A stretch of 64,000 nucleotides of DNA from Candidatus Propionivibrio dominans (lineage in GTDB: Bacteria; Pseudomonadota; Gammaproteobacteria; Burkholderiales; Rhodocyclaceae): assembly GCA_016709335.1 (NCBI GenBank), contig JADJNC010000005.1, forward strand, positions 18,914-82,913, written 5' to 3'. The notes beneath the pieces were generated by a model. That model saw only the letters and a list, made by a program, of their open reading frames with translations, had not been told where the DNA came from and did not search any database. This document shows, piece by piece, positions 29,947-38,292 of the stretch. The position numbers and the translations under genes were made by a program. Each line of letters opens with the position of its first letter. Positions within the stretch are counted from its first letter, which is position 1.

Positions 29947-30576
29947 ATGGCCGATTACCTATCCAGATGGCGTACTCAAAATGGTGTGGATCTCGCCATG
30001 CGACTGATGCGCGCTGAAGACGCACAGCGTGTCAAGCTTGCGTTGAACCAGCTTTCGCCAGACTCGCGGCGTCACCGTTACTTCCGCGCGGTAGCCGATT
30101 TCTCGGACGAGATGGTGACAGATCTGGTAGTCATCGATCCCTTGAAGCAATGGGCGGTTCTCGTCGTGCATGTTGAAAAGGGGATTGAAATCGCGGTCGC
30201 TGGCGGTCGTTTTGTTGCAGAGAGCGACATCACTTGTGAATTTTCCCTGCTTGTCGACGATCGCTGGCAAGGGCAAGGTGTCGGGGAGCATATCCTGCTG
30301 GCGCTGATTGGCGAAGCCAGCCACCGCGGGCTGACGAAGATGACCGGCTACGTGTTGTCGGAGAACAGCTCAATGATTGCACTGGCTCGTTCAATGGATT
30401 TCCAGGTCAACGAGAGTGAGGAAGGCGAGTCCGTCAAGAAGCTGATCCGGAGCCTGCACAGACCATCTGCTGGCAAGTTGGACCGTCTGGCCCGCAAGGT
30501 CTTTGGCCGAGGAGGCAAGACAACACCGGTGAAGGCTGTTCGGGAGCCGCCGGGTTTTGAAAGTGAAAAAAATTGA
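29947..30576 (+). CDS. GNAT-family N-acetyltransferase
   Basis: A 209-residue protein from ATG 29947. The acetyl-CoA fold is visible as AMRLMRAEDAQRVKLALNQLSPDSRRHRYF, EFSLLVDDRWQGQGVGEHILLALIGEASHRG (QGQGVG pyrophosphate loop) and MTGYVLSENSSMIALARSMDFQVN. A basic tail follows. The N-terminus resembles the acetyltransferase domain of Pat-like protein acetylases. It lies between a VIT remnant and the intact VIT gene and ends 20 bp before the latter's start, so the two may be co-transcribed. Substrate unknown. Confidence 0.8.
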   Translation: MADYLSRWRTQNGVDLAMRLMRAEDAQRVKLALNQLSPDSRRHRYFRAVADFSDEMVTDLVVIDPLKQWAVLVVHVEKGIEIAVAGGRFVAESDITCEFSLLVDDRWQGQGVGEHILLALIGEASHRGLTKMTGYVLSENSSMIALARSMDFQVNESEEGESVKKLIRSLHRPSAGKLDRLARKVFGRGGKTTPVKAVREPPGFESEKN

Positions 30577-30595
30577 AATCACTAAACATGACACC

Positions 30596-31297
30596 ATGAG
30601 ATCATTACATCGCCATATTGAACACCACCGTACCGAGCGCATCGGCTGGCTGCGAGCCGCCGTGCTCGGTGCCAACGATGGCATCGTCTCTACCGCCAGC
30701 CTGGTTCTCGGCGTTGCGGCCGCGAGTGCCAGCCACGCCAGCATCCTGCTGACCGGGGTCGCGGCGCTGGTGGCCGGGGCCATGTCGATGGCTGCCGGCG
30801 AGTATGTCTCCGTGCATTCCCAGGCAGATACCGAAAACGCCGACCTGGCGCGCGAGCGCGCCGAACTCGAAAAGAATCCGGGCGCCGAACATAAGGAGTT
30901 GGCGGCCATCTATATCTCCCGTGGACTGGAACCTGTCCTGGCGCAGCAGGTCGCCGAGCAACTGATGATGCACGACGCCCTCGGTGCCCACGCACGCGAT
31001 GAGCTCGGCATCTCCGATACCCTCAGCGCGCGACCGCTTCAGGCAGCGCTGGCCTCGGCGGCCAGTTTCGCCGTCGGTGCGATGTTGCCGCTGGCGGTAA
31101 CCGCACTGGCATCCGAGCGTGTTCTGATTTCCTGGGTAGCGGGAACCTCGCTGGCATTCCTGGCCCTGCTTGGCGCCATTGCCGCCAGGGCTGGCGGTGC
31201 CAGCGTACTGACCGGCGCCTGGCGCGTTACCTTCTGGGGTGCGCTGGCGATGGCGATCACGGCGGGTGTCGGCTCACTCTTTGGTGCAGTCGTCTGA
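30596..31297 (+). CDS. VIT1/CCC1-family transporter (iron/manganese)
   Basis: A 234-residue membrane protein: HRHIEHHRTERIGWLRAAVLGANDGIVSTASLVLGVAAAS (family signature GANDGIVST in TM1), MSMAAGEYVSVHSQADTENADLARERAEL (TM2 end and cytosolic metal-binding helix), DELGISDTLSARPLQAALASAASFAVGAMLPLA and two further TM helices. Fungal and plant homologues move Fe2+/Mn2+ into vacuoles; bacterial copies probably export or sequester these metals. ATG 30596 fits the family start. Fragments of paralogues lie at 29693 and 16490. Confidence 0.88.
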   Translation: MRSLHRHIEHHRTERIGWLRAAVLGANDGIVSTASLVLGVAAASASHASILLTGVAALVAGAMSMAAGEYVSVHSQADTENADLARERAELEKNPGAEHKELAAIYISRGLEPVLAQQVAEQLMMHDALGAHARDELGISDTLSARPLQAALASAASFAVGAMLPLAVTALASERVLISWVAGTSLAFLALLGAIAARAGGASVLTGAWRVTFWGALAMAITAGVGSLFGAVV

Positions 31298-31432
31298 GAG
31301 TATGTGTAAAAATCATTACCGCCTGATTTCCACGCTCGTCACCCCGGCGGAAGCCGGGGTCCAGCTTGTTGATCTGATTGTTTTAATGGATATCAGAGGA
31401 AGGTACTGGATTCCGGCTTCCGCCGGAATGAG
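31295..31432. repeat. Dispersed intergenic repeat A, copy 1
   Basis: The same ~140-bp sequence occurs inverted at 43524-43667: TGAGAGT, AAAAATCATTAC, GCCTGATTTCC, GCCGGGGTCCAG, GGTACTGGATTCCGGC. Both ends carry CCGG-containing palindromes, so it can fold into hairpins. It starts at the stop of the VIT gene. Confidence 0.75.
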
Positions 31433-31684
31433 CGCGAAGCCTGGCCTCGGACCACGATTTGGGAGGTATTAATCCATTAATTAACAGCCTCTGAGCTGGG
31501 TGCGCCAGCCATCACGATGCTTGTTTCGTAGCGAGTGAAGCTGGAACAGCGCGACGCCTTCGACTGCCGTGCCAGCAACGATCTTCGTAATTCGCCGGGC
31601 GAAATACACAACGGACATTACACCGGATGCCAAGGGTGCAATGACCCTTGGTAATTGCGAGCCGGCTGGTCAAGATAGTTGCTT
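31433..31684. other. Intergenic spacer
   Basis: I see nothing I can name here. It shares GAGCGCGAAGCCTGGCCTCGG (around 31430-31450) with 57143-57163. Confidence 0.35.
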
Positions 31685-31927
31685 TCAATTGCGGCTGGGG
31701 TCGTTCGGGCGCCTGTCCTGGTTATTGCGGACTCCGTCTCCATCCCGGTCGCGATCATTCTGGTTCGGGACGCCATCGCGGTCACGGTCACCGTGCTGCC
31801 GACCTTGATTGTAGCCGTGGTCACGATCGCCAGGCTGCTGACCTTGATAATGATTGGGAACATCATAAACAGCACAACTGGCAAGCATCGCGCAAAGTGC
31901 GATGAGTAATACACTAACTTTTTTCAT
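31685..31927 (-). CDS. Small lipoprotein with Asp-rich calcium-binding-like repeats
   Basis: An 80-residue protein with signal MKKVSVLLIALCAMLASC (lipobox LASC). The mature part is almost all Asp/Arg/Asn/Gln, with DRDRDGVPNQNDRDRDGDGV and RNNQDRRPNDP, the D-x-D-x-D-G-V-x-N pattern of thrombospondin type-3-like calcium loops. TCCTCC (as AGGAGG on the gene strand) is just upstream of the ATG. Likely a surface or periplasmic lipoprotein binding divalent cations; function unknown. Confidence 0.7.
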   Translation of the reverse strand: MKKVSVLLIALCAMLASCAVYDVPNHYQGQQPGDRDHGYNQGRQHGDRDRDGVPNQNDRDRDGDGVRNNQDRRPNDPSRN

Positions 31928-32062
31928 ATATCCTCCTGGATAATCCGGGTTAACACATCTGAAATTACACCCGTAAAGTACGGGCTACCTTTGCTGCTCC
32001 GCTTGTGTGGCCCGACTCCGGCACCCGCCCGGATTTCAGTCAAGCCGTTTGACATGCCGTGA

Positions 32063-32539
32063 TCAGTAGCGCTGCATGACACCGTTATCGATGCGCACCT
32101 GATCGCCGACCCGGAAGCCGGTACGGGTGCTTTCCATCAATGATTGATATGAGCCGTCATTCATGCGTACGGTGATCCTGTCGGCCTCTGAAGTCTGCTG
32201 CTGTCGATTCTCCAGTTCGTGGCCGACGTAAGCACCACCGGCCGCGCCGACGACAGTCGCCACCGTGGTACCGCGACCGGCTCCCACCTGGCTGCCGACG
32301 ACGCCACCGATGACGGCACCGGCGAGAGTTCCCAGGCCGATGTGGCTACCGGCATCACCACTGTTCTGTTGCTGCACTGGTTCGATGGAGTACACCACGC
32401 CGTAGCCCGAGTAAACATTGCCCGAGCCGGCAACACCGGGGTTGGATGGATAAGGCATGGTGTTCGTGCTGACGCACCCCGTGAGCGTCAGGGCAGCAAT
32501 CATTGCGAGCACTGATCCGAATTTGTTGATCGTTTTCAT
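32063..32539 (-). CDS. SlyB-like glycine-zipper outer-membrane lipoprotein
   Basis: A 158-residue lipoprotein from ATG 32539 (KFGSVLAMIAALTLTGC, lipobox LTGC). Mature: a 45-residue linker, then HIGLGTLAGAVIGGVVGSQVGAGRGTTVATVVGAAGGAYVGHELE (glycine-zipper 2TM), then ITVRMNDGSYQSLMESTRTGFRVGDQVRIDNGVMQRY, the C-terminal beta domain of SlyB/Pcp lipoproteins. Role: envelope integrity under stress. GGAGACTT precedes the ATG. A partial Crp-like dyad is centred ~127 bp upstream. Confidence 0.85.
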   Translation of the reverse strand: MKTINKFGSVLAMIAALTLTGCVSTNTMPYPSNPGVAGSGNVYSGYGVVYSIEPVQQQNSGDAGSHIGLGTLAGAVIGGVVGSQVGAGRGTTVATVVGAAGGAYVGHELENRQQQTSEADRITVRMNDGSYQSLMESTRTGFRVGDQVRIDNGVMQRY

Positions 32540-32658
32540 GACAAGTCTCCTGCGTAAGTTGAAGGGAACGCGTGCCGTATTGGATTTTGACGGCGCGGTC
32601 GATCCGGGTTCGTTTGTCGACCGGTAGGTCAATGATTGCTTAACCATGGAATTTATTC

Positions 32659-32674
32659 TGTGCGCTGCCACTCA
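32659..32674. promoter_or_regulatory. Weak Crp-like dyad
   Basis: TGTGCG-CTGC-CACTCA: left arm perfect, right arm with mismatches. It lies between the SlyB-like lipoprotein and the antiporter gene. Confidence 0.3.
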
Positions 32675-32909
32675 TAGCGCGCTGCTGCGAAAACCAGCTT
32701 AAGCGAGCCAGCGCACAGAAAAGGCCGGGTAACCCGCCCATCATTTCCCGTGCCGGGTCGACAGCCATCCGTATCGGCATTTTCCTGACTGGCCCGCCTC
32801 AACTCCGGCTCGTGCGCGACAAGGCCAGCAGCCCGAACCTCGCCAGCCGCGGCATCGAAATTATTCATTCACATCATTGAAGCGGTTAAACCGCAGAATC
32901 CGGTATCAC

Positions 32910-34226
32910 ATGAGCTTTGCAATCTGGGCACTGATCGTCGGCGCGTTGCTGATCACGATGGCTCTTTCAGGCACCTTGCTGAAGCGGCTCCCGGTGAGTA
33001 CCGCCCTGCTTTACCTGGCCGCCGGATATGGGCTCAGCCCCGCCGGTTTGAATCTGATGGCCCCCGATCCGCTGAACTACTCGGCGATCCTGGAAAGGCT
33101 GGCCGAAGTGGCGGTGCTCATCTCCCTTTTTGCAGTCGGTCTCAAACTCGGCCTTCCCTTGACAGACAAGGGCTGGCGTTTGCCCGTACGGCTGGCCATC
33201 GTTTCGATGACGATGACGGTGGCGCTGATCGCCTTGATCGGAACGCAGATTCTCGGCCTCTCGCTGGGCGCCGCCATCCTGCTCGGAGCCATCATCGCAC
33301 CCACTGACCCGGTTCTGGCTTCCGATGTCCAGGTACTCGAGGCTGACGATAGGGACCGCCTGCGCTTCAGCCTTACGGGTGAAGGCGGCTTGAACGACGG
33401 TGCGGCCTTTCCCTTCGTGATGCTGGGCCTGGGCCTGCTCGGTCTGCACGATCTGGGCAGCGGCGGCTGGCGCTGGCTCGTCGTTGACGTGCTGTGGGCG
33501 ATCGGCGGCGGCCTGCTGATTGGCGGCGTGATGGGCACCTTGATCGGAAAACTGGTGGTCTACCTGCGCAGCCGCCACAAGGAGTCGGTCGGTCTCGACG
33601 AATTCCTCGCGCTGGGACTTATCGCACTGGTCTACGGACTGGCCGTGCTCAGCCACAGCTATGGCCTTCTGGCCGTTTTCTCTGCCGGCCTGGCCTTGCA
33701 GCGGGTCAAGGTACAACCTGGGAATCATGTCGGTCCGGCGGATCGTGAAATGGGTCTCCAGACCAAACAGGCCAAAGAAGCGCTTGCTACCCATTCGAAG
33801 TATGCCAGCGCTTTCATGATGCAGGAAGTGCGGGGATTCAACGATCAACTGGAACGCATCGCTGAGGTAGCGATCGTGCTGGTGCTTGGCGGGATGCTGT
33901 CTTACAGCTACCTCCCGGCCAACGCGGGCTGGTTGATACTGCTCCTGTTCCTGGTGGTCCGACCCGTTTCGGTATGGCTTGGATTGCTTGGTGCGCCGGT
34001 GTCGAGCGATCAGCGCCTGCTGATCTCCTGGTTCGGTATTCGCGGTATCGGCTCGATCTACTATTTGATGTACGCCATCAACCATGGCCTGACGCGTGCA
34101 CTGGCGGGAGAGATTATCGCTCTCACACTGAGTGTTGTGGCTGTCTCCATCGTGGTGCACGGGATTTCCGTGACGCCGCTGATGAATCTTTACTCGCGCA
34201 GAAAGTCTCGACGGAACAAACGCTGA
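32910..34226 (+). CDS. CPA1-family sodium:proton antiporter
   Basis: A ~438-residue membrane protein (ATG 32910) with 11-12 TM helices. Landmarks are LLYLAAGYGLSPAGL, LLGAIIAPTDPVLASDVQV (the conserved TDP of the exchange site), RFSLTGEGGLNDGAAFPFVMLGLGLL (E/N-D pair) and LISWFGIRGIGSIYYLMYAI (ion-exchange GxRG motif). It exchanges Na+ or K+ for H+ at the inner membrane. The window also contains envelope-stress genes, so a role in ionic stress is likely. No obvious partner subunit. Confidence 0.88.
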   Translation: MSFAIWALIVGALLITMALSGTLLKRLPVSTALLYLAAGYGLSPAGLNLMAPDPLNYSAILERLAEVAVLISLFAVGLKLGLPLTDKGWRLPVRLAIVSMTMTVALIALIGTQILGLSLGAAILLGAIIAPTDPVLASDVQVLEADDRDRLRFSLTGEGGLNDGAAFPFVMLGLGLLGLHDLGSGGWRWLVVDVLWAIGGGLLIGGVMGTLIGKLVVYLRSRHKESVGLDEFLALGLIALVYGLAVLSHSYGLLAVFSAGLALQRVKVQPGNHVGPADREMGLQTKQAKEALATHSKYASAFMMQEVRGFNDQLERIAEVAIVLVLGGMLSYSYLPANAGWLILLLFLVVRPVSVWLGLLGAPVSSDQRLLISWFGIRGIGSIYYLMYAINHGLTRALAGEIIALTLSVVAVSIVVHGISVTPLMNLYSRRKSRRNKR

Positions 34227-34276
34227 GTTTCATCAACCTGGATTCCGCCAGAAAACGAGCTTACCCTCACACTAGG

Positions 34277-35145
34277 CTATTTCCCGCTTTCGCCAAGTCG
34301 CTCGTACTCGGAAATGACCTGGGCGCCAAGCAACAGCAGTGTTGCGATGATCTCCATGCTGAACAGGGCCACCACGGCGGTCGTTAACGATCCGTAAACG
34401 ATACTCGCCCTGGAAAATGTGGCGAAATACCAGACCAGCAGGTGGCGGATGACTTCCCACAGCGAAGCCGTGAAAAATCCGCCGATTATGGCATGGTGCC
34501 ATGCTGTCCGGCCAACGGGAACAACGTAATAAATTGCCGAGAGAATAATGGTCTCTGCGCTCAGGCCAAGAAGATAGAGAAGCACCGTGGAAAGACCGCC
34601 CAGGGACCAATGCCACTGCATGAAAACAATACTGGTCACGGCCATCGCTTCAAGGCTTATTGAAACCAGTGTCAGGATCAGCAAACCGGCACCCAGAAAA
34701 AAACAACGCAATAGGGGATTAATGCAGAAATCAGGGCGTGGCGTTTCTTGATAACCCTGCGGTGAGAAAAAATCACCGCCATCGATTTTTCAAGCACCGA
34801 GAAAGCGAGTGAACTGAAGAACACCATCGTCACCAGCAATACCACACCGATGGCGGCGCGGTTTTCCAGAAAATGACTGAGGTCGATCAGCAATGCGGCG
34901 GACTGACTCGGAACCAGCCATTCCAGATAGCGCCCGAGGGTGTCGAGCAACTCGGCCTGGTCGACCAGATGCGATAGAGCGATCACCGTCAGGATAAGGA
35001 ACGGAATGATCGACAGCAAGGAGTAGTACGCAATGGCGCCGGCCATGAGTACTCCCTGATTGTTCTGGAAACCCCTCAGGGTCTGAAGCAGGAAATCGAG
35101 TGGATGCTTCAGAACGTGCAGGGTGTTATCGCCGAGAGGTTTCAT
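34277..35145 (-). pseudogene. YihY/BrkB-family membrane protein split by a homopolymer frameshift
   Basis: Part one (from ATG 35145): MKPLGDNTLHVLKHPLDFLL, NNQGVLMAGAIAYYSLLSIIPFLILTVIAL, HFLENRAAIGVVLLVTMVFFSSLAFSVLEKSM. Part two continues GAGLLILTLVSISLEAMAV ... YYVVPVGRTAWHHAIIGGFFTASLWEVIRHLLVWYFATFSRASIVYGSLTTAVV. Together these form a complete YihY inner-membrane protein. The break falls in a T7 run (gene strand) around 34697-34703; eight T residues would restore the frame as VVFFLGAGLL. Sequencing error and true homopolymer slippage are both possible. Upstream in-frame codons to 35193 exist, but the family starts near MKPLG. Confidence 0.8.
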
Positions 35146-35283
35146 CCAGTACGCTCGCCATAACCGGGACGTAAATTGTGCTTTTAACCACACGGAATAT
35201 CAAGGATTTACCGACAGGAATATCATGGGACAAGCGATTTTCGTTTATCAATTCCAAGAATAGGCATTCATTCCATCCCGTTC

Positions 35284-35299
35284 TGTGCGCTGGCGCTCA
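35284..35299. promoter_or_regulatory. Crp-like dyad, one mismatch
   Basis: TGTGCG-CTGG-CGCTCA. Centred ~146 bp upstream of the YihY-like start and well upstream of the transglutaminase gene; which one it would serve is unclear. Confidence 0.4.
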
Positions 35300-35337
35300 T
35301 AACGCGTTGGACGCAAGCTGCTGCGCTTACCAGGGGA

Positions 35338-35396
35338 CTGCGGGAGAAGGGACGGGGATCAGGGCTTACGCTATTTGCATCACACTGAACTGCGGC
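35338..35396. repeat. Intergenic repeat C, copy 1
   Basis: Shares TGCGGGAGAAGGG, CGGGGAT and AGGGC, then TTGCATCACACTGAA (TTGGCATCACACTGAA in the other copy), with 38139-38200 next to the IS element. Copy 2 has been split by the IS insertion. Confidence 0.6.
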
Positions 35397-35628
35397 TTCA
35401 AGTGCTCGAAAGTCAACGAGCTGACGCTTATGTTCGATAGCAGACAGATGTGCTGATCTGACTCGTGCGACAGTCTCGTGACGCAATTCACTGGAGACTC
35501 ATCATGGCATTTCCCCTTCCTGCATCCACAGACGAACCCCGGTCCGCGAACCTGCTTTTGCCTGATCACCCCGAAAGCATTCAAACTTTTGCAAATTCTG
35601 TATCTCGGCGTTTTGCGGAGTCCTCATC

Positions 35629-36528
35629 ATGATCCGCATCGAGTTGCAGGTTGATTTGAACTATGAGGTCGACGCCGGCGGCGCCGACTTCGTATTCAAC
35701 GTCCACGCTGCGCGCACGCCAAGCCAGACCATCGTTGCCGAAGACTTCCTGCTCAGCCAGTCCGTCGCTCAGCAGATGCATACGGACCCGGTTACCGGCA
35801 ATCGTTACATGCGCGTACGCGCCATGCACGGCGACCTGAGGCTGACGTACACCGCTACTGTCGACCTTGCCCACCACTTCGACGAACCCGCGCAGATTGC
35901 CGAGATACCCGTACGCTACCTTCCGCCCGAGGTAATTGGCTACATTTACCCCAGCCGCTACTGCCAATCGGACCGGCTGATCAAAATGGCGACCAGCGAG
36001 TTCGGCGGGATCTGCCAGGGGTATAAGCGGGTGCTGGCAATCCAGGACTGGGTCCGACGGCGCGTTACCTTTACGTCAAACAGTTCGAACTCGAATACCT
36101 CAGCCGTCGATACGCTGATCGAGCAGGTCGGCGTTTGTCGCGACTTCGCCCACCTGATGATTGCGCTGTGCCGCGCCGTCAGTATTCCTGCGCGCTTCGC
36201 GACCGGTACGGACTACGGCGCCGACCCGGCACTCGGCCCGCCCGACTTTCAGGCTTACGTCGAGGTTTATCTCGGAGACCGCTGGTATATCTTCGATCCG
36301 TCAGGCACCGCTATCCCGATGGGATTCGTGCGCTTCGGCACCGGACGCGACGCCGCCGACGTGGCATTTGCCACAATTTTTGGCGGCGTCAGGTCGCATG
36401 CGCCTATGATCCGCACCACAGCCATTGAAGATCCGGAACGCGGTATGGTTCTCCCGCATCACTGCCAAGAGGCCTTGTCGACAGACAGCGGAACCCGGGC
36501 TTGTGTCGGGCACCTGAATCATCGCTGA
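35629..36528 (+). CDS. Transglutaminase-like (bacterial BTLCP-type) protein
   Basis: A 299-residue cytosolic-looking protein. N-terminal beta domain IRIELQVDLNYEVDAGGADFVFNVHAARTPSQ..., then the catalytic core: Cys in VDTLIEQVGVCRDFAHLMIALCRAVSIPARFATG, His/Phe region DFQAYVEVYLGDRWYIFDPSG with the Asp of FDPSG. This is the COG1305 cysteine protease/transglutaminase fold; the YLPPEVIGYIYPSRYCQSDRL segment is typical of the bacterial 'transglutaminase-like' group. Substrate unknown. ATG 35629 is preceded by CGGAGTCCTCATC. Confidence 0.87.
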   Translation: MIRIELQVDLNYEVDAGGADFVFNVHAARTPSQTIVAEDFLLSQSVAQQMHTDPVTGNRYMRVRAMHGDLRLTYTATVDLAHHFDEPAQIAEIPVRYLPPEVIGYIYPSRYCQSDRLIKMATSEFGGICQGYKRVLAIQDWVRRRVTFTSNSSNSNTSAVDTLIEQVGVCRDFAHLMIALCRAVSIPARFATGTDYGADPALGPPDFQAYVEVYLGDRWYIFDPSGTAIPMGFVRFGTGRDAADVAFATIFGGVRSHAPMIRTTAIEDPERGMVLPHHCQEALSTDSGTRACVGHLNHR

Positions 36529-36669
36529 TCAGGTGCAGACAGCTCACAATTGCCGGATCCTTGATTCTTTAAACCGCCGTTATGCACGAGCGCCGCAACA
36601 CCAGGTTTAACCGGTGTTTTGCCCTCACCCCATCCCTCTCCCGCAGGGCGAGGGGGTTTGCTCCCTTCT
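36529..36669. repeat. Low-copy C/G-rich intergenic repeat flanking the IS element
   Basis: Contains CCCTCACCCCATCCCTCTCC and GCAGGGCGAGGGGG; its continuation GAGAAGGGCCGGGGATGAGGG appears after the IS element (from 38144), so the IS inserted into one repeat unit. Confidence 0.45.
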
Positions 36670-36678
36670 ACCTGCGGG
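36670..36678. repeat. IS target-site duplication, left copy
   Basis: ACCTGCGGG directly abuts the left terminal inverted repeat; the same 9 bases are at 38136-38144. Confidence 0.8.
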
Positions 36679-38135
36679 CTAATCTATGCACACATCTTTT
36701 GTAGCCAATTTCCAGCCTTGGCAGATCGCCGAGAGGCGCTGCAATCCATGAAGCATGGTGATGGGGCCGGGCTTGGCTTCGGAAGCATAGCCCTTCCACC
36801 CGCCCAGACGCGCATGACCCATGCGGCTTGGGCAAGGGAGCCTGTACGGTGAGGGTTTTTCTGCTTTTGCGTTTTTCCTTCAAGGGTCGGTCGTATGCGC
36901 TGCAAGACTTCGATCTCGTCCGCATTGAATACGTCGGCGGCTTGAACGGCACTGTGTCCGTCGCGGGCCAAGGTCAATTGCATGGTGAGCACCGCCGCCT
37001 GAATGGCCAGACAGGCCAGCTTGGTCAGTCCCGCCGCAGTTTCAACCTGGCTGGACTCAGGTTCAAGCCCTGCTTCTTCAAGGTTCGGAACAGTTGTTCG
37101 ATGTGCCAGCGCTGCCGGTACCAGTCGACGCATTGCAAGGCCTCCTCAAGACATGCGATACGGTGCGTGGTCAGCAGGCGCCAATGAATGGGCGCTTCAT
37201 TGCCCACCACGCTGCCTGGCAATTCTTTGACTTCAACAACGCTCAATTCAATCTGCGGCGGTGCGCTTTGTCCGAGCAGGAGGCGGGACGCCGAATCGTG
37301 ACACGCCCAAAGCGTACGTCCAGCGGGCTTGGTGGGCGCTGCGCTTGCCCGGGCGGGCCGGCACGTCAAAGCAGTGGGTGCCTTGTGCGGGTTGCGCATC
37401 GATCCACGCATACAGTTTATCGCCAGCGGCCAGGGTGCGGTCACGGCAAGCACGCGTGAGCAGATGCGTGCGCTCGTCAGGCACCCTCGCCCATTCTTCA
37501 TAGATATCGCTTTCCCGGTCGGCAATGATCGTCACCATGGCCGCTTGGACAGGCAATTCTTGCCGGCTTCGGCGACGTCCAGCCAGCGGTAGGATTCCTG
37601 TCTTCTATCGGGAGTTTCCGGTAAGCGGGAGGCTTTGCCGGTCCTGATCCAGTGATGAATGTGCGCCAAGCCAAGACAGGCGCCATCACTGGCATCAACA
37701 ACCAGCAAGGGATGGAGAAACATGCCCACGTCGCGTCCATTCCCTACCGTGCCAAGGCCGCTGACGCGACCTGCGTGGGCTTGGTGGTTCAGCTCTGTCG
37801 TGTCCTGGATCGCCAGCACATGCCGTCGCCCCGCGGCAATCGCTCCGGTTCGCGCACAGGCACTGACGATCAACTGTGCAGGCGTCACTTTGTCATTCGC
37901 CAGCCAGCGACCATACTGCACCTCTCGCGCCCTGCTTCCTGCCAGTTGCCGAAGACAGACCGTCTGCTTCGACACCATGCTTTGAAACAGTGCCGCGCCG
38001 TTTTTTTTAACCGAACATCGCCAAAATCACCCACATCGTAGGTCTCATTCCTCTCCAACGCTTGCATACTTTCCATGTCAATCCTCCGGTTATCATTCAC
38101 CAAAAGATTTAAAGCAAAATGTGTGCATAGATTAG
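36679..38135. mobile_element. IS4-family insertion sequence, complete ends, defective transposase
   Basis: A 1457-bp element bounded by perfect 17-bp terminal inverted repeats (CTAATCTATGCACACAT at 36679-36695, its complement at 38119-38135) and by a 9-bp target duplication (ACCTGCGGG). A 9-bp duplication is normal for the IS50/IS4 group. The transposase on the minus strand has the IS4 DDE residues and the YREK motif. Four frameshifts inactivate it as sequenced. It inserted into an intergenic repeat between the transglutaminase gene and mgtA, so no gene was disrupted. Confidence 0.9.
36684..38076 (-). pseudogene. IS4-family transposase, four frameshifts
   Basis: Starts MESMQALERNETYDVGDFGDVRLKK (ATG 38076). 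Fragments in order: HVLAIQDTTELNHQAHAGRVSGLGTVGNGRDVGMFLH (first Asp), MVTIIADRESDIYEEWARVP (second Asp), IHWRLLTTHRIACLEEALQCVDWYRQRWHIEQLFRTLKKQG (Y-x2-R-x3-E-x6-K, catalytic Glu), VQAADVFNADEIEVLQRI and a C-terminal SLAQAAWVMRVWAGG. The first break is in an A8 run at ~37990 (A9 restores KKNGAALFQSMV); others are near 37540, 37255 and 37050. The stop codon lies inside the left inverted repeat. Confidence 0.88.
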
Positions 38136-38144
38136 ACCTGCGGG
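38136..38144. repeat. IS target-site duplication, right copy
   Basis: ACCTGCGGG, immediately outside the right inverted repeat; matches 36670-36678. Confidence 0.8.
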
Positions 38145-38200
38145 AGAAGGGCCGGGGATGAGGGCCTACGATATTGGCATCACACTGAAGAGCGGTTTTA
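38145..38200. repeat. Intergenic repeat C, copy 2
   Basis: AGAAGGG...CGGGGATGAGGGCCTA, then GGCATCACACTGAA, matching 35338-35396. The IS element separated it from its left part. Confidence 0.55.
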
Positions 38201-38292
38201 ACCTTGATTTCTACCCACTCCGCCTGAGCCCGCTTCAGACCCATCCAACGGCGTGATCAGTAAGGCACTGCTTGCGTTGTGTCATCCAGCGG

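Larger units (their letters stand above)
35194..35628. other. Intergenic region with a dyad and a repeat
   Basis: About 435 bases with no supported gene; holds the Crp-like dyad (35284-35299) and repeat C copy 1 (35338-35396). Confidence 0.5.
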
